Below, piece after piece: positions 48,538 to 58,219 of a stretch of 64,000 bases of DNA (the stretch's first letter is position 1; each line of letters begins with the position of its first letter). Location of the stretch: the NCBI GenBank assembly GCA_029561145.1, contig JAKQJM010000098.1, forward strand, positions 1 through 64,000. Direction: 5' to 3'. Both the position numbers and the translations under genes were made by a program. Source of the stretch: Pseudomonadota bacterium. GTDB taxonomy: Bacteria; Pseudomonadota; Gammaproteobacteria; Xanthomonadales; Rhodanobacteraceae. Under the pieces are notes generated by a model. The model was given only the letters and a program-made list of their open reading frames with translations, ran no database searches and was not told the origin of the DNA.

Positions 48538-50316
48538 TCAGGCTTGCGAAGGCGCGAGGGCCACATTCTCGACGATCGGCCGGAACTGCGCACGCATGCT
48601 TTGCACGACGCTGCGTATGCTTTCGCGATCCGTGGCATGCAGGAGCGATGGGGCAAGCTTGCGCAATTCCGCCCGGTTGATCGCGTTGACGATTTCGCGA
48701 ACTTCGAGGATGAGGCCGGGATGCATGCTGAATTCGGTGAGGCCGAGGGCGATGAGCATGGCGGTGAAATTCACGTCGCCGGCAATTTCCCCGCACAAGG
48801 TCACCGGGCGCCTGGTCCGACGGCAGACGGCGATCGTTTGCGCAATCAGGCGCAAAACGGCCGGATGGAGTGGATCGTAGAGGTCGCCGAGTTCATTGTT
48901 GTTGCGATCGACCGCAAGCGTGTACTGGACCAGGTCGTTGGTGCCGATCGAAACAAAGTCCAGATGAGGGATCATGCCCGGCAGTGCAATCGCTGCGGCC
49001 GGGACCTCGATCATCGCGCCAATGTCGAACTGATCGGCGATCTCGTGCCCTTCGGTGCGCAACTGCATGGCGCATTCCTTGACCATGCGCCTGACAGTGA
49101 TGATTTCCTCGACTGCGCTGATCATCGGCACGAGTATCCGCACCGGGCCATAGCCGGTTGTGCGGAGGATCGCGCGCAATTGCGCATGCATGAGTTGCGG
49201 GATGCGCAAGGACAGGCGCACGCCGCGCACGCCGAGCGCGGGGTTGGGTTCATCTTCGAGGGCGAGTCCGGCGCTGTCGGCCTTGTCGGCACCGAGATCG
49301 AGCGTCCGTATCGTTACCGGTTGACCGCCCATGCCGAGGACGAGATCGCGGTAGGCAAGGAACTGCTCTTCCTCCCCCGGCGCGTCCTTGCGTTGCAGGA
49401 ACAGGAATTCGGTGCGGTAGAGGCCGATACCCGCGGCGCCATAGGCTCGCGCGTTGGCGATGTCGCCCGGCATCTCCGCGTTGGCATACAACTGGATCGT
49501 TGTGCCATCGAGCGTGCGTGTTTCCGCATCGCGAAGCCGCGCACGGCGCTTGTCCTGCTGTGCGACTTCGCGCTGCCAATGACGATAGCCGGCCAGGTCC
49601 TGCGCGGTCGGATGCACGACGACGTTGCCCGTGTCACCGTCGATCAGGATCAGGTCGCCGTCCTGCAGGTGCGAAAGTGCCTGATGCGATCCGACCACCA
49701 TCGGCAGGCGAAGCGAGCGCGCGAGGATCGCACTGTGCGAAAGCGTGCTGCCGGCGGTCAGGATGAAACCAAGCACTCCGTGTTCGGCCAGGGGTACGAG
49801 TTCGGACGGAGCCACGGTGTCACTGACGAGTATCTCGCCGACGCGCGATGCGAGCTTGCGCTCCTCGATGCTCGATTCGCGACTCAGCGCGCCCTGGACG
49901 CGGCCGATGACATGTTCGATGTCTTCGCGGCGACTGCGCAGGTACGGGTCTTCCATCGCCTCGAAAACGGCGACAAGGCTGTCGCGCTGCATCTTGAGTG
50001 CGGCGCTGGCGTGGTAGCGGCCGGTGCTGATCAGGTCATGCAGCCCATGAATGAACTCGGGATCCGCGAGAATCAGGCTGTGCGCTTCGATGAATTCGGC
50101 AACTTCGCGTGCCAGCGGACCTTTCAGCTTGTCGCGCAATGCCCTGAGTTCGCCGCGGGCACTGGCCAGAGCCTGATCGATGCGCTCAAGTTCGGCAGCC
50201 ACTTCGCCTTGCTCAAGCGGAGTCTCATCGACAAGGAAGCGGCTCGGTTGCTCGAGACGAGCGCGCCCGAGCGCCATGCCGCGCGATGCTCCGCTGCCTT
50301 CGAGTAGGTGTCGCAC
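48538..50316 (-). CDS. ptsI: Phosphoenolpyruvate-protein phosphotransferase (enzyme I)
   Basis: 592-aa enzyme I. The N-terminal HPr-binding/phosphohistidine region has GSTLSHSAILARSL (the active His near residue 191), the PEP-binding TIM barrel has IGLYRTEFLFL, FVSIGTNDLVQYTLAVDRNN and the active cysteine in TLCGEIAGD. It phosphorylates HPr from PEP. The start is GTG 50316. No GAF domain is present, so it is EI rather than the PtsP form. It completes a regulatory phosphotransferase set with HPr, two EIIA proteins and HPr kinase in this operon. Confidence 0.95.
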   Translation of the reverse strand: MRHLLEGSGASRGMALGRARLEQPSRFLVDETPLEQGEVAAELERIDQALASARGELRALRDKLKGPLAREVAEFIEAHSLILADPEFIHGLHDLISTGRYHASAALKMQRDSLVAVFEAMEDPYLRSRREDIEHVIGRVQGALSRESSIEERKLASRVGEILVSDTVAPSELVPLAEHGVLGFILTAGSTLSHSAILARSLRLPMVVGSHQALSHLQDGDLILIDGDTGNVVVHPTAQDLAGYRHWQREVAQQDKRRARLRDAETRTLDGTTIQLYANAEMPGDIANARAYGAAGIGLYRTEFLFLQRKDAPGEEEQFLAYRDLVLGMGGQPVTIRTLDLGADKADSAGLALEDEPNPALGVRGVRLSLRIPQLMHAQLRAILRTTGYGPVRILVPMISAVEEIITVRRMVKECAMQLRTEGHEIADQFDIGAMIEVPAAAIALPGMIPHLDFVSIGTNDLVQYTLAVDRNNNELGDLYDPLHPAVLRLIAQTIAVCRRTRRPVTLCGEIAGDVNFTAMLIALGLTEFSMHPGLILEVREIVNAINRAELRKLAPSLLHATDRESIRSVVQSMRAQFRPIVENVALAPSQA

Positions 50317-50394
50317 GCCGATTCCATCTCCCTGTCATCGCGCGAATCTCTCCGCGCTGCGATTCCGGCGCCTCCGGCGCCTGTCACGTCTTTG

Positions 50395-50664
50395 CTACTG
50401 GCCTTCGTCGAATTTGCGCTCGAAGAGATCGACAAGGGCGGCCATCGCCGATTCCTCATCGACACCGTCAGCACGCAGGGTCAGCACCGAGCCGAGGCCC
50501 GCCGCCAGCATCATGACGCCCATGATGCTTTTTGCATTGACCTCCTTGCCCCGGTAGACCATGAAAACACTGGCCTGAAAGCCGTGCAGTGTCTGCACGA
50601 GCTTGGCCGAGGCCCGCGCATGCAGACCGAGCTTGTTGCAGATGGTGATTTCGCGTTCAAGCAT
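50395..50664 (-). CDS. ptsH: Phosphocarrier protein HPr
   Basis: 89-aa HPr. The EI-phosphorylated histidine is His15 in LGLHARAS, and the regulatory serine is Ser46 in AKSIMGVMML, the target of HPr kinase, whose gene is in the same cluster. It starts inside the end of the EIIA gene (8-nt overlap) and is followed by ptsI. Confidence 0.96.
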   Translation of the reverse strand: MLEREITICNKLGLHARASAKLVQTLHGFQASVFMVYRGKEVNAKSIMGVMMLAAGLGSVLTLRADGVDEESAMAALVDLFERKFDEGQ

Positions 50665-51049
50665 GATCGATGAATATTCCTCCGCGCCCGCCGCTGGCTG
50701 CGGTCTGCGCGAGTTCGTCAAGGGATTGTTCGGGGTAGTTCAAGACACGCAGCAGCATCGGCAGGTTCAACCCCGAGACGCAATGCATGTTGAGCCCGAG
50801 CGCGGGAAGTCGCTGGGCGACGTTGCATGGCGTGGCCCCATACAGGTCGGTCAACACGAGCACGCCCTCGCCGTGGTCGAGGCCCCGTGCGTGGAGGGCA
50901 GCCTCGGTCAGGGTCTCGTCGGGGTCGGCCGCAGGATCCATCTCGATCACATCGAGTGGCAGCGGCAATCTGCCGAGCACGTGGCGAGCCGCGCTCACCA
51001 GCGCGGCACCCATCGCTTCGTGGGTCAGGAGAAGTACGCCGACACTCAT
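50657..51049 (-). CDS. PTS mannose-type EIIA component
   Basis: 130-aa EIIA of the mannose/sorbose type, with the phospho-acceptor His10 in VLLLTHEAMG and the domain pattern GVLVLTDLYGATPCNVAQRL. In Lysobacterales and many proteobacteria such orphan EIIA proteins end regulatory phosphorelays rather than feed a transporter. No EIIB or EIIC is nearby. ATG 51049 gives the family start MSVGVLLLTHE; the frame extends to 51079 without family sequence. Confidence 0.93.
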   Translation of the reverse strand: MSVGVLLLTHEAMGAALVSAARHVLGRLPLPLDVIEMDPAADPDETLTEAALHARGLDHGEGVLVLTDLYGATPCNVAQRLPALGLNMHCVSGLNLPMLLRVLNYPEQSLDELAQTAASGGRGGIFIDHA

Positions 51050-51142
51050 TGATGCACGTCCGCAGAGGGTGAGCCACACCGGTTCGCCGGCATCTCAGGG
51101 TAACCGACTCTTGATCGCGCCGGGGCGTTGGCCAGATGAGGA

Positions 51143-52027
51143 TTATTCAAGTTCACGGTGATAACTCAGGACCCGTTCGTAATTCTGGCGAAAGTATTCC
51201 GCAAGGCGCTCGACCAGGTGGACCGAACGATGCCTTCCACCGGTGCATCCGATGCAGATGGTCACATAGCTGCGCCCTTCATTGCGGAATCGGGACAGCC
51301 AGATGTCGAGAAAATTGCGCAGATGCTCGAGGAACAGGTTGACATCCGCCTGTGCTTCCAGCCACTCGCGGACCGGCGCATCACGTCCGGAGAGCGGGCG
51401 CAGCAGCGCATTCCAGTGCGGGTTTGGCAGGCAGCGCGCATCGAACACGAAATCGGCATCGGGCGGCACGCCGCGTTTGTAGGCAAAGGATTCGAACAAC
51501 AGGGTCAGCGAGCCTGCAGTCATGCCAAGCTCGGCGATGACCAGGCGGCGCAACTGGTGCACGTTGAGCTCGCTGGTGTCGATGACCCGATCGGCGATCG
51601 CCACAACCTGGCGCATGAGCTTGCGTTCGAGTGCGATTGCATCGGCGAGGCCCAGTCCATCGGCGGACAGCGGATGACGCCTGCGCGTCTCCGAGTAGCG
51701 CTTGATCAGGACGTCGTCGCGCGTATCGAGGAACACCAGCTCATAGGAAATGCCGACTTCGGCCAGGCTTGCGAGGATGCTCGGCAGGCGATTGAGGTCA
51801 TCTGCCCTGTTGCGCACGTCAACGCCAACCGCAAGACGCGGATGCAGGCCGCCCGCATCCTCCGAAACCGCGCGCACGAAAGCCGGCATCAACGCGCTCG
51901 GCAGATTGTCCACGCAGTAGTAGTCGAGATCTTCCAGCGTCCGCAGCGCTACCGACTTGCCTGATCCGGAGAGGCCACTGACGACGATCAGTCGGGTCTT
52001 GCCTGGGTTCGAAGCAGGCGTGTTCAT
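51143..52027 (-). CDS. rapZ: RNase adapter protein RapZ
   Basis: 294-aa P-loop protein with Walker A GLSGSGKS (18-25) and the C-terminal RNA-binding domain (IGCTGGRHRSVHLVERL). In E. coli it presents the small RNA GlmZ to RNase E to control glucosamine-6-phosphate synthase and so envelope precursor supply. It follows hprK by 4 nt in the rpoN-pts operon, the standard place. Confidence 0.96.
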   Translation of the reverse strand: MNTPASNPGKTRLIVVSGLSGSGKSVALRTLEDLDYYCVDNLPSALMPAFVRAVSEDAGGLHPRLAVGVDVRNRADDLNRLPSILASLAEVGISYELVFLDTRDDVLIKRYSETRRRHPLSADGLGLADAIALERKLMRQVVAIADRVIDTSELNVHQLRRLVIAELGMTAGSLTLLFESFAYKRGVPPDADFVFDARCLPNPHWNALLRPLSGRDAPVREWLEAQADVNLFLEHLRNFLDIWLSRFRNEGRSYVTICIGCTGGRHRSVHLVERLAEYFRQNYERVLSYHRELE

Positions 52028-52031
52028 GCGA

Positions 52032-52982
52032 TCACCATGGCGGCAGGCGGCGCAACTGGTGAGCCTGGCGATCGACGAAGGTCTGTGCGGGATCGAGGCC
52101 CTTCGACTTGAGCATGTGGCTGCGCACGGCGGCTTCGGCGAGGACGGCGATATTGCGGCCCGAAGCGACCGGGATCACGATCTGCGGAATCGCGACATCG
52201 AGGACGTCGCGATAGCCGACATCGCCGTACAGGCGCTTCATCGCGTCGTCTGCCCCCGTCTGCGTCATCGGTTGCAGGTGCACGATCAAGCGCAGGTATT
52301 TCGAGGGTTTGACCGCAGTATGGCCGAACATTTCACGCACGTTGAGCACGCCGAGTCCACGCACTTCCAGCAGGTCGCGCAGCATTTCCGGACAGGTGCC
52401 GTCGATCACATCGGGCGCGATCAGGGTGAATTCCGGGGCATCGTCGGCGACCAGTCGGTGCCCGCGCGTGATCAATTCAAGCGCCAGCTCGCTCTTGCCG
52501 GTGCCGCTTTCGCCAGTGATCAGCACGCCGATCGAATTCACTTCCATCAGCACGCCATGCAGGGTGATCTGGCGGGCCAGACCGCGGGCGAGGTGATACT
52601 GCAGGTAGGTCAGCAGCTCGTGGCCGCGCTTCGGGCTGATCCACAAGGGGGTCTGCGATTCCTCGGCCGCGTTGCGCAAGTCGCCTGGCACCGCCTGGTC
52701 CTTGGTCACGAGGAGGGCGATCGAGCGATAGGCCATGATCTTTTCGATCGTCTCCCAGCGCTGGCGCGAATCCAGGCTGTCGAGGTAGGCCAATTCCTCG
52801 GTACCGATGATCTGGACCTTGTTCGGATAGATGATGTTGAGATAGCCGATCTGCGATGGACGCCGTGATTTGTTGTCGCCTGGTTCGATTGCGCGCCCTT
52901 CGCCCCGCATGCCTGCCACCCAGCGCAATTGCATGCGTTCGCCGACCGCGTCGTACAGCTGTCTGGATGTCAGTCGTTCCAT
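52032..52982 (-). CDS. hprK: HPr kinase/phosphorylase
   Basis: 316-aa HPrK/P. Walker A GESGTGKS at 157-164 and the HPrK signature [16 protein letters not shown] are clear. It phosphorylates and dephosphorylates Ser46 of HPr. In proteobacteria it is found in this cluster with ptsN, rapZ and HPr and is thought to tune the regulatory phosphorelay. The start overlaps the end of ptsN by 13 nt. Confidence 0.96.
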   Translation of the reverse strand: MERLTSRQLYDAVGERMQLRWVAGMRGEGRAIEPGDNKSRRPSQIGYLNIIYPNKVQIIGTEELAYLDSLDSRQRWETIEKIMAYRSIALLVTKDQAVPGDLRNAAEESQTPLWISPKRGHELLTYLQYHLARGLARQITLHGVLMEVNSIGVLITGESGTGKSELALELITRGHRLVADDAPEFTLIAPDVIDGTCPEMLRDLLEVRGLGVLNVREMFGHTAVKPSKYLRLIVHLQPMTQTGADDAMKRLYGDVGYRDVLDVAIPQIVIPVASGRNIAVLAEAAVRSHMLKSKGLDPAQTFVDRQAHQLRRLPPW

Positions 52983-53449
52983 GCGCGCCCCGCCATCTTG
53001 TGCCTCGCAAATTCTGCCAGTTCCGCGCGCAGCGCGCTGCCATCGGCTGCAGCGCGCAGCGCCCTGGTCAATGTCCGGTCGGAAAACACTTCCGCAAGTT
53101 CGGCGAGCAGTTGCAGATGCTGATCGGTGAAATGGGCCGGAACGACAAGGGCGGCGACCAGGTCGACCGGTTCTCCATCCATCGAACCAAAATCGATGGG
53201 TTGTCCGAGACGGACAAAGGCCGCGCGTGCCTTGTCGATTCCGCTCATGCGTCCGTGCGGAATCGCGACGCCCCGGCCAAGTCCGGTCGATCCAAGCGAT
53301 TCGCGACTCGTCAATGCTTCGAGAACGGCGGCGCGATCGGCGTCGTCATCCGCCAGCAAACCGGAAAGCAGATCTAGAAGTTCGGGTTTGTCCGCTGCGT
53401 CCAGGTCGGTTCGCACGCGGTCCGTGGTCAGCAGATCAAGGAAAGGCAT
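52970..53449 (-). CDS. ptsN: Nitrogen regulatory PTS EIIA (EIIA-Ntr)
   Basis: 159-aa fructose/EIIA-Ntr domain with phospho-acceptor His65 in GVAIPHGRM. It is the output protein of the nitrogen-related phosphotransferase system and, in other species, affects potassium transport and sigma-54 or envelope responses. Its normal partner PtsP is not visible here; the EI in this cluster may serve it. ATG 53449 gives the family N-terminus; the open frame upstream is unrelated. Confidence 0.94.
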   Translation of the reverse strand: MPFLDLLTTDRVRTDLDAADKPELLDLLSGLLADDDADRAAVLEALTSRESLGSTGLGRGVAIPHGRMSGIDKARAAFVRLGQPIDFGSMDGEPVDLVAALVVPAHFTDQHLQLLAELAEVFSDRTLTRALRAAADGSALRAELAEFARHKMAGRAWND

Positions 53450-53574
53450 GCGGGGGAGGGGGTGTGTTCGACAGGGGATGCGCAGTATCGCATCGCCGGA
53501 CTGGACCGGGCGACTTCTCGAAACCGGTCGGGCTCGCTGGCCCGGTCCGTCGCGCACGGACCGGGCCGTGTGGG

Positions 53575-53895
53575 TTATTCGTAGCGGGCCGAGCGCACTT
53601 CCTCGGGATGGTGGTTGGTCAATTTCTCCTTGTGCTTGCGCACCTGTGCGGTGAGCTTGTCGGACAGGACGTCGATCGCCGAGTACATGTCGGGAGCAAC
53701 CGCGTCGGCGTGCAGGTCCTTGCCCGAGACGTGGATCGTCGCTTCCGCCTTGTGCAGCAGCTTTTCAATGCTGAGCACGATGGACAACTCGTGAAGGTGG
53801 TCAAAATGCCGGGTCAGACGCTCCATCTTGGACTCCGTGTGTTCGCGCAGCGCGGGAGTGACGTCGATCTGATGGCCTTTGATCGTGATCTGCAT
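53575..53895 (-). CDS. hpf: Ribosome hibernation promoting factor (HPF short form)
   Basis: 106-aa HPF/YfiA family protein with family opening MQITIKGHQIDVTPALREH and the core HFDHLHELSIVLSIEK. It binds the ribosome and dimerises it with RMF in stationary phase. The length fits the short HPF. An excellent ribosome binding site AAGGAGG precedes ATG 53895, deciding the start over a longer open frame to 54051. It is directly downstream of rpoN, as in E. coli. Confidence 0.95.
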   Translation of the reverse strand: MQITIKGHQIDVTPALREHTESKMERLTRHFDHLHELSIVLSIEKLLHKAEATIHVSGKDLHADAVAPDMYSAIDVLSDKLTAQVRKHKEKLTNHHPEEVRSARYE

Positions 53896-54047
53896 GGCAA
53901 CCTCCTTCGTGGGCGAGCCGGTCGTTGCCGGCCCGGATGGAATGCCGGACAAGCCGGAGTTCCGTATGAACAAGAAATCAAGTCCGCTGTTTTCGACTCC
54001 AGCTTCGCGCAGACGTTCCCGAGGAAACGGTCCGCCGCCCGTCGCGT

Positions 54048-55493
54048 TCATCCGAGCCTGCAGCGGTCGTTCGAGGATGGAATGTTGAGGCCCTCCCTGT
54101 ACTTTGCGACGGTACGTCGTGCCACGCTGATGCCGCGGCGGTTGAGTTCGATGGCCAGAGCCTGATCGGACAGCGGTCGGGCTGCTTTTTCCTCATCGAT
54201 GAGCTTGCGGATCATGGCCTGTATCGCGGTCGCCGAAGCGGCTCCGCCATCCACGGTCGAGACGCCGCTGGAAAAGAAATACTTGAACTCGAAGGTGCCA
54301 CGCGGGGTATGCAGGTACTTGCGCGTGGTCACGCGGGATACCGTCGACTCGTGCATCTCGATTTCTTCCGCCACATCGCGCAACACCAGCGGGCGCATCG
54401 CCTCCGCGCCGAATTCGAGAAAGCCAGCCTGTGCCCGCACGATCGCCTGGGCAACCTTGAGCACGGTTTCGGCCCGGGTCTTCAGGCTCTTGATCAGCCA
54501 ACGCGCTTCCTGCAGTTGCCCGCGCAGATAGTTGGCGTCATCGCGCTGGGCGCGTGCGATAAGGTTCGCGTAGTGCTCGTTGATGGCAAGACGCGGCTGG
54601 CAGTTCGGTGACAACGAGACCTGCCAGCGCCCACCGATCTTGTGCGCATACGCATCCGGGGCGACATATTCGGCCGGACTGCTCGAGTAGCCCGCGCCGG
54701 GCTTGGGTGAAAGTGATCGAACCAGGTCGATGACGGTGTCGAGCTCGTCGTCCCGCACCTTGAGTTTCTGGCATATGCGTGTTCGGTCGTTGCGGGCGAG
54801 CAGTTCGAGGCAATCCACAACAAGAAGCTTCGCGGTTTCCAGGCCGGGAGTGCCCGGGTCCAGGCCTTCCAGTTGTACAGCAAGGCATTCGCCGAGCGAG
54901 CGCGAGGCGACGCCGAGCGGGTCGAAGCGTTGCACGCGATGGCGCACGGCCTCGACCTGATTGACGCTGACGGTGAACAGATCCGACAGGCTCGCGCAGA
55001 TCTCCTCGTTGGATTCTTCGAGATATCCGTCGTCGTTGACGCCTTCGATGATTGCGGTCGCGATTCCGCGATCCTGGGCCCCGAGCGGGGTCAGGTTGAG
55101 CTGCCAAAGCAAATGATCCCGCAGGTCCTCGCTTCCTGCTTCCTGCTTCTCGAATCCATCCTCATCGGAGCTGGTCGCCCGGTAGTCCTGACGGTCCTGG
55201 CCAAGATCGAGCGGACTGTCGTCGAAATCGGGTGTCGTATCGCCGGCCTCCGCGCCAGCGCCATCGCTGGCATCGACCGGCGCGCTGGCGGTCAGTTCGG
55301 GCGGCGAGAATTCCTCGACGGCTTCGCCTTCCGGATCCTCTTCATCAAGATCGAGCAGGGGATTGGATTCGAGCGCGAGGTTGAGCTCCAGCTCCAGTTC
55401 CATGCTCGAAAGCTGCAGGAGCCGGATCGCTTGCTGCAGCTGCGGAGTCAGGGCGAGTTGCGACTGGACTCGGAGTTGTAATGCGGGTTTCAT
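54048..55493 (-). CDS. rpoN: RNA polymerase sigma-54 factor
   Basis: 481-aa sigma-54. The N-terminal activator-interacting region I is glutamine-rich (LQLRVQSQLALTPQLQQAIRLLQLSS), an acidic spacer region covers about 50-115, and the core-binding and DNA-binding regions end with the RpoN box ARRTVAKYRE. It works with enhancer-binding proteins such as PilR in this window. It lies between lptB and hpf as in many gammaproteobacteria. Confidence 0.96.
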   Translation of the reverse strand: MKPALQLRVQSQLALTPQLQQAIRLLQLSSMELELELNLALESNPLLDLDEEDPEGEAVEEFSPPELTASAPVDASDGAGAEAGDTTPDFDDSPLDLGQDRQDYRATSSDEDGFEKQEAGSEDLRDHLLWQLNLTPLGAQDRGIATAIIEGVNDDGYLEESNEEICASLSDLFTVSVNQVEAVRHRVQRFDPLGVASRSLGECLAVQLEGLDPGTPGLETAKLLVVDCLELLARNDRTRICQKLKVRDDELDTVIDLVRSLSPKPGAGYSSSPAEYVAPDAYAHKIGGRWQVSLSPNCQPRLAINEHYANLIARAQRDDANYLRGQLQEARWLIKSLKTRAETVLKVAQAIVRAQAGFLEFGAEAMRPLVLRDVAEEIEMHESTVSRVTTRKYLHTPRGTFEFKYFFSSGVSTVDGGAASATAIQAMIRKLIDEEKAARPLSDQALAIELNRRGISVARRTVAKYREGLNIPSSNDRCRLG

Positions 55494-55645
55494 GCCCGTT
55501 TGTCGGTCACCATGCGGCCTCATGCAATCCTAGCGCCAATTGCCGGATTGCGGCAGGTCTTGACGCTCCCGGCGTCCGGGTCCACTCTGATGCGATTGGG
55601 TAGGATCGGGCCCGGGATGGCATTTCCCCCGGCGCCGGAAACGCC

Positions 55646-56365
55646 CTACATGCGGAATTCCTTGCCGAGATAGACCTCGCGGACCTTCTCGTTGGCCAGT
55701 ACTTCGGCAGGCGTGCCCTGGGTGAGCACGGCCCCTTCGTTCATGATGTAGGCGCGATCGCAGATGCCGAGCGTCTCGCGCACGTTGTGATCGGTGATCA
55801 GGATGCCGATATTGCGCGCCTTCAGCTGGCGCACGATGCGCTGGATGTCGACGACCGAAATCGGGTCGATGCCGGCAAATGGCTCGTCGAGCAGGAGAAA
55901 TCGGGGCTTTGCCGCCAGTGCGCGGGTGATTTCGACGCGGCGTCGCTCGCCGCCCGAGAGGCTGACGCCCTTGCTCGCGGCAATATGGCTGATCTGCAGC
56001 TCGTCGAGCAGCGCTTCGAGTTCCTTTTCACGGGACGCCGCGTCGAGGTCATCGCGCAGTTCAAGGATGGCCATCACATTGTCGGCCACGCTCAGGCGAC
56101 GAAAGATCGAAGGCTCCTGCGGCAGATAGCCCACGCCGAGGCGTGCACGTTCGTGCATGGGCACCTGGGTGATGACCTGCTGGTCGATGCGGATGGTGCC
56201 CGCATCGGCAGCGACCAGGCCGACGACCATGTAGAAGCAGGTTGTCTTGCCGGCGCCATTCGGACCCAGCAGGCCGACCACTTCGCCCTGGTTGAGGGAA
56301 AAACCGAAGTCGCGCACGACGGTGCGGCCGGCATAGGCCTTGCGCAGATTCGCCGCGTGCAGCAT
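55646..56365 (-). CDS. lptB: LPS export ABC transporter ATP-binding protein LptB
   Basis: 239-aa ABC ATPase with Walker A GPNGAGKT, signature [11 protein letters not shown], Walker [13 protein letters not shown], and the C-terminal [13 protein letters not shown] that is typical of LptB. It powers LPS transport with LptFG. The start overlaps the lptA stop (TGATG). Confidence 0.97.
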   Translation of the reverse strand: MLHAANLRKAYAGRTVVRDFGFSLNQGEVVGLLGPNGAGKTTCFYMVVGLVAADAGTIRIDQQVITQVPMHERARLGVGYLPQEPSIFRRLSVADNVMAILELRDDLDAASREKELEALLDELQISHIAASKGVSLSGGERRRVEITRALAAKPRFLLLDEPFAGIDPISVVDIQRIVRQLKARNIGILITDHNVRETLGICDRAYIMNEGAVLTQGTPAEVLANEKVREVYLGKEFRM

Positions 56366-56940
56366 CAGGACGTCGGTTCCGCCGCTTTGGGCGCACTGCG
56401 GGGCTTCGCCTTGAAGGTCATGTGCACCTCGCTGCCGGGCGTGTCGCTCCCGCCTTCCATCGCGCCGGTGTTGGTGTTGTAGGTCATGCGCGGACCGCGA
56501 AATTCGGATTTGCCTTCCTGGATGACGACGACATCGCCGGTCAGGATTGCGATGTTGCTTCCGTCGTTGTAGTCGATCTGGGCTGCCTGGGCGGTCATCA
56601 TTCCGCCATTGTTGTCCTGCAGTTGTTCCAGATGGGCGGGTGATCCGGTCAGTACGATGCGACGTCCCGATGAAGCGCTGCCGTCGGAATCATAGACCCG
56701 GGCTTCATCGCCGCTGGCCTTGAGCGAGCCCTGTTCGATGCGCACGTTGTCCTTGAACAGCGCGTAGGACGGTTCGACGGCGACCAGCTTGTTGTAGTTG
56801 GCGCGCACGTCGAGATCCTTGTCGCGGTCGCTGCTCAGCGCCATGGCGGAGCCGGCCGTGAGTCCGATTGCGCCCGCGACCAACGTCGCCAGGAAAACGC
56901 TAGTGTTTGCGGCGGGTCGGTTCGAAGGTGTTGTGCACAT
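56365..56940 (-). CDS. lptA: Periplasmic LPS bridge protein LptA
   Basis: 191-aa OstA/LptA beta-jellyroll protein with a signal peptide (cleavage near GSAMALSSD, about residue 34). It has the family repeats [18 protein letters not shown] and the [18 protein letters not shown] pattern. It forms the filament carrying LPS across the periplasm between LptC and LptD. The start lies within the end of lptC (41-nt overlap), and the stop overlaps lptB by one base (TGATG). Confidence 0.93.
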   Translation of the reverse strand: MCTTPSNRPAANTSVFLATLVAGAIGLTAGSAMALSSDRDKDLDVRANYNKLVAVEPSYALFKDNVRIEQGSLKASGDEARVYDSDGSASSGRRIVLTGSPAHLEQLQDNNGGMMTAQAAQIDYNDGSNIAILTGDVVVIQEGKSEFRGPRMTYNTNTGAMEGGSDTPGSEVHMTFKAKPRSAPKAAEPTS

Positions 56941-57481
56941 CGGATAGCAGCTCCAGGACTTTGCTGTTTAGATCGCCACGCAGGCCGGTGCCGCGCAGTA
57001 TAGATCCGGGCTGGCTGATCTGCGCCGGCGATGCGGTTTCGAAGGTCTTGTCCTTCGGATGTGCGGTCAGGTCCGAAGTGCGCACCGTGGCAGACTTGAC
57101 CGTCGCTGTCGGCGTGCGATTCATCTCGACGTGGCCCTCGAGCTTCATCACGGCTCCATCCTTGCTGACCCAGGCGGAGTCGGAACTGCCCGTCCACGGG
57201 TTGCCGTCCTTGTCGACCATCACGTAATCCGGCGTCGAAACGAAGATCGATCCATCCTCTCCACGACGGGTCAGGCGCGGCCCACTGACCGTGAAGCTGA
57301 GCTTGCCGTTTTCGTCGAGCGCGTTCATCGAGAACGAATCGAGGGTATAGCCCGATCGCGGCGGGCCGCTGAACGTCGGAGCCAGCGGCGGTGGCCGGGT
57401 CAGCCACAGCAGGATCTGGCTTGCCGCAGCCAGTGCGGCGAGCAGGACGACAAGGGTCACGAATCGCCGATCGACCAGCAT
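56900..57481 (-). CDS. lptC: LPS export protein LptC
   Basis: 193-aa inner-membrane anchored protein with one transmembrane helix (about 7-27, FVTLVVLLAALAAASQILLWL) and a periplasmic jellyroll related to LptA (SMNALDENGKLSFTVSGPRLTR, VEMNRTPTATVKSATVRTSDL). It receives LPS from LptB2FG. It lies between kdsC and lptA in the standard order. Confidence 0.93.
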   Translation of the reverse strand: MLVDRRFVTLVVLLAALAAASQILLWLTRPPPLAPTFSGPPRSGYTLDSFSMNALDENGKLSFTVSGPRLTRRGEDGSIFVSTPDYVMVDKDGNPWTGSSDSAWVSKDGAVMKLEGHVEMNRTPTATVKSATVRTSDLTAHPKDKTFETASPAQISQPGSILRGTGLRGDLNSKVLELLSDVHNTFEPTRRKH

Positions 57482-57541
57482 CAGTCGCGATCCCGGTCGG
57501 TCGGGCGGAGTCGCCCGAAGTGGCGGCCGATCATCGCGGCC

Positions 57542-58087
57542 TCATGCGCCTTGATAGCGGGCGAGCTCGGCATCTGTCCTGCCTTGTGCGTCGAGCAGCA
57601 GGTCACACACCTCGCGCGCCGCACCGGATCCGCCGGCAAGACGGGTTCGCCAGTGGGCGCACTCACGGACCGCGGGATGGGCGTTGGCGACGGCGACGGA
57701 AAGGCCGACCGCGTTCATCACGGCAAGATCGGGCAGGTCGTCTCCGGTATAGGCGCATTGGTCGGCGTCGAGCTGGAGAGCGTGCAGCAGTTTGCGGAAG
57801 CAGGACAGCTTGTCTTCCTGGCCCTGGTAGAGATGCGCGATACCGAGTTCGGCCATGCGCTGCGCAACCACGTGGCTGATGCGCGCGGTGATGACCGCCA
57901 CTTCGATGCCGTTCGCGCGCAGACGCTTGAGACCCAATCCGTCGTGCACGTGAAAGGCCTTGATTTCGTGGCCATCCTCCGCGTACAGGAGCCGCCCGTC
58001 GGTCAGCACGCCATCCACATCAAAGATGGCCAGCTTGATGCGGGCGGCGCGTTTGCGGAGGTCGTCGGGAAGTTGGCTGGAGGACAT
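57542..58087 (-). CDS. kdsC: 3-deoxy-manno-octulosonate-8-phosphatase KdsC
   Basis: 181-aa C0-type HAD phosphatase. The nucleophile pair is Asp23/Asp25 in FDVDGVLTDG, and YTGDDLPDLAVM carries the metal-binding acidic residues. It makes Kdo from Kdo-8-phosphate for lipid A-core synthesis. ATG 58087 gives the normal length; the longer open frame begins in a repeat-containing spacer. Confidence 0.95.
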   Translation of the reverse strand: MSSSQLPDDLRKRAARIKLAIFDVDGVLTDGRLLYAEDGHEIKAFHVHDGLGLKRLRANGIEVAVITARISHVVAQRMAELGIAHLYQGQEDKLSCFRKLLHALQLDADQCAYTGDDLPDLAVMNAVGLSVAVANAHPAVRECAHWRTRLAGGSGAAREVCDLLLDAQGRTDAELARYQGA

Positions 58088-58184
58088 GGCGGTCGACGGG
58101 AATGGAGGATGCGGATCAGCAAGAGGCGGGAATCTCTGGCTACGGAACCTGCGGCAAGGCATGTCGGCAGTCGCTTCGTTTCCG

Positions 58185-58217
58185 CCGTTTCCACACTCCC
58201 GATTCCCTGTTCCCGAC
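58185..58217. repeat. GGGAATCGGGA-type repeat between kdsC and kdsD
   Basis: The plus strand reads CACTCCCGATTCCCTGTTCCCGAC here, that is GTCGGGAACAGGGAATCGGGAGTG on the gene strand. It is the same kind of degenerate GGGAATCG array seen inside nadE and before ruvB. Confidence 0.5.
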
Positions 58218-58219
58218 GT

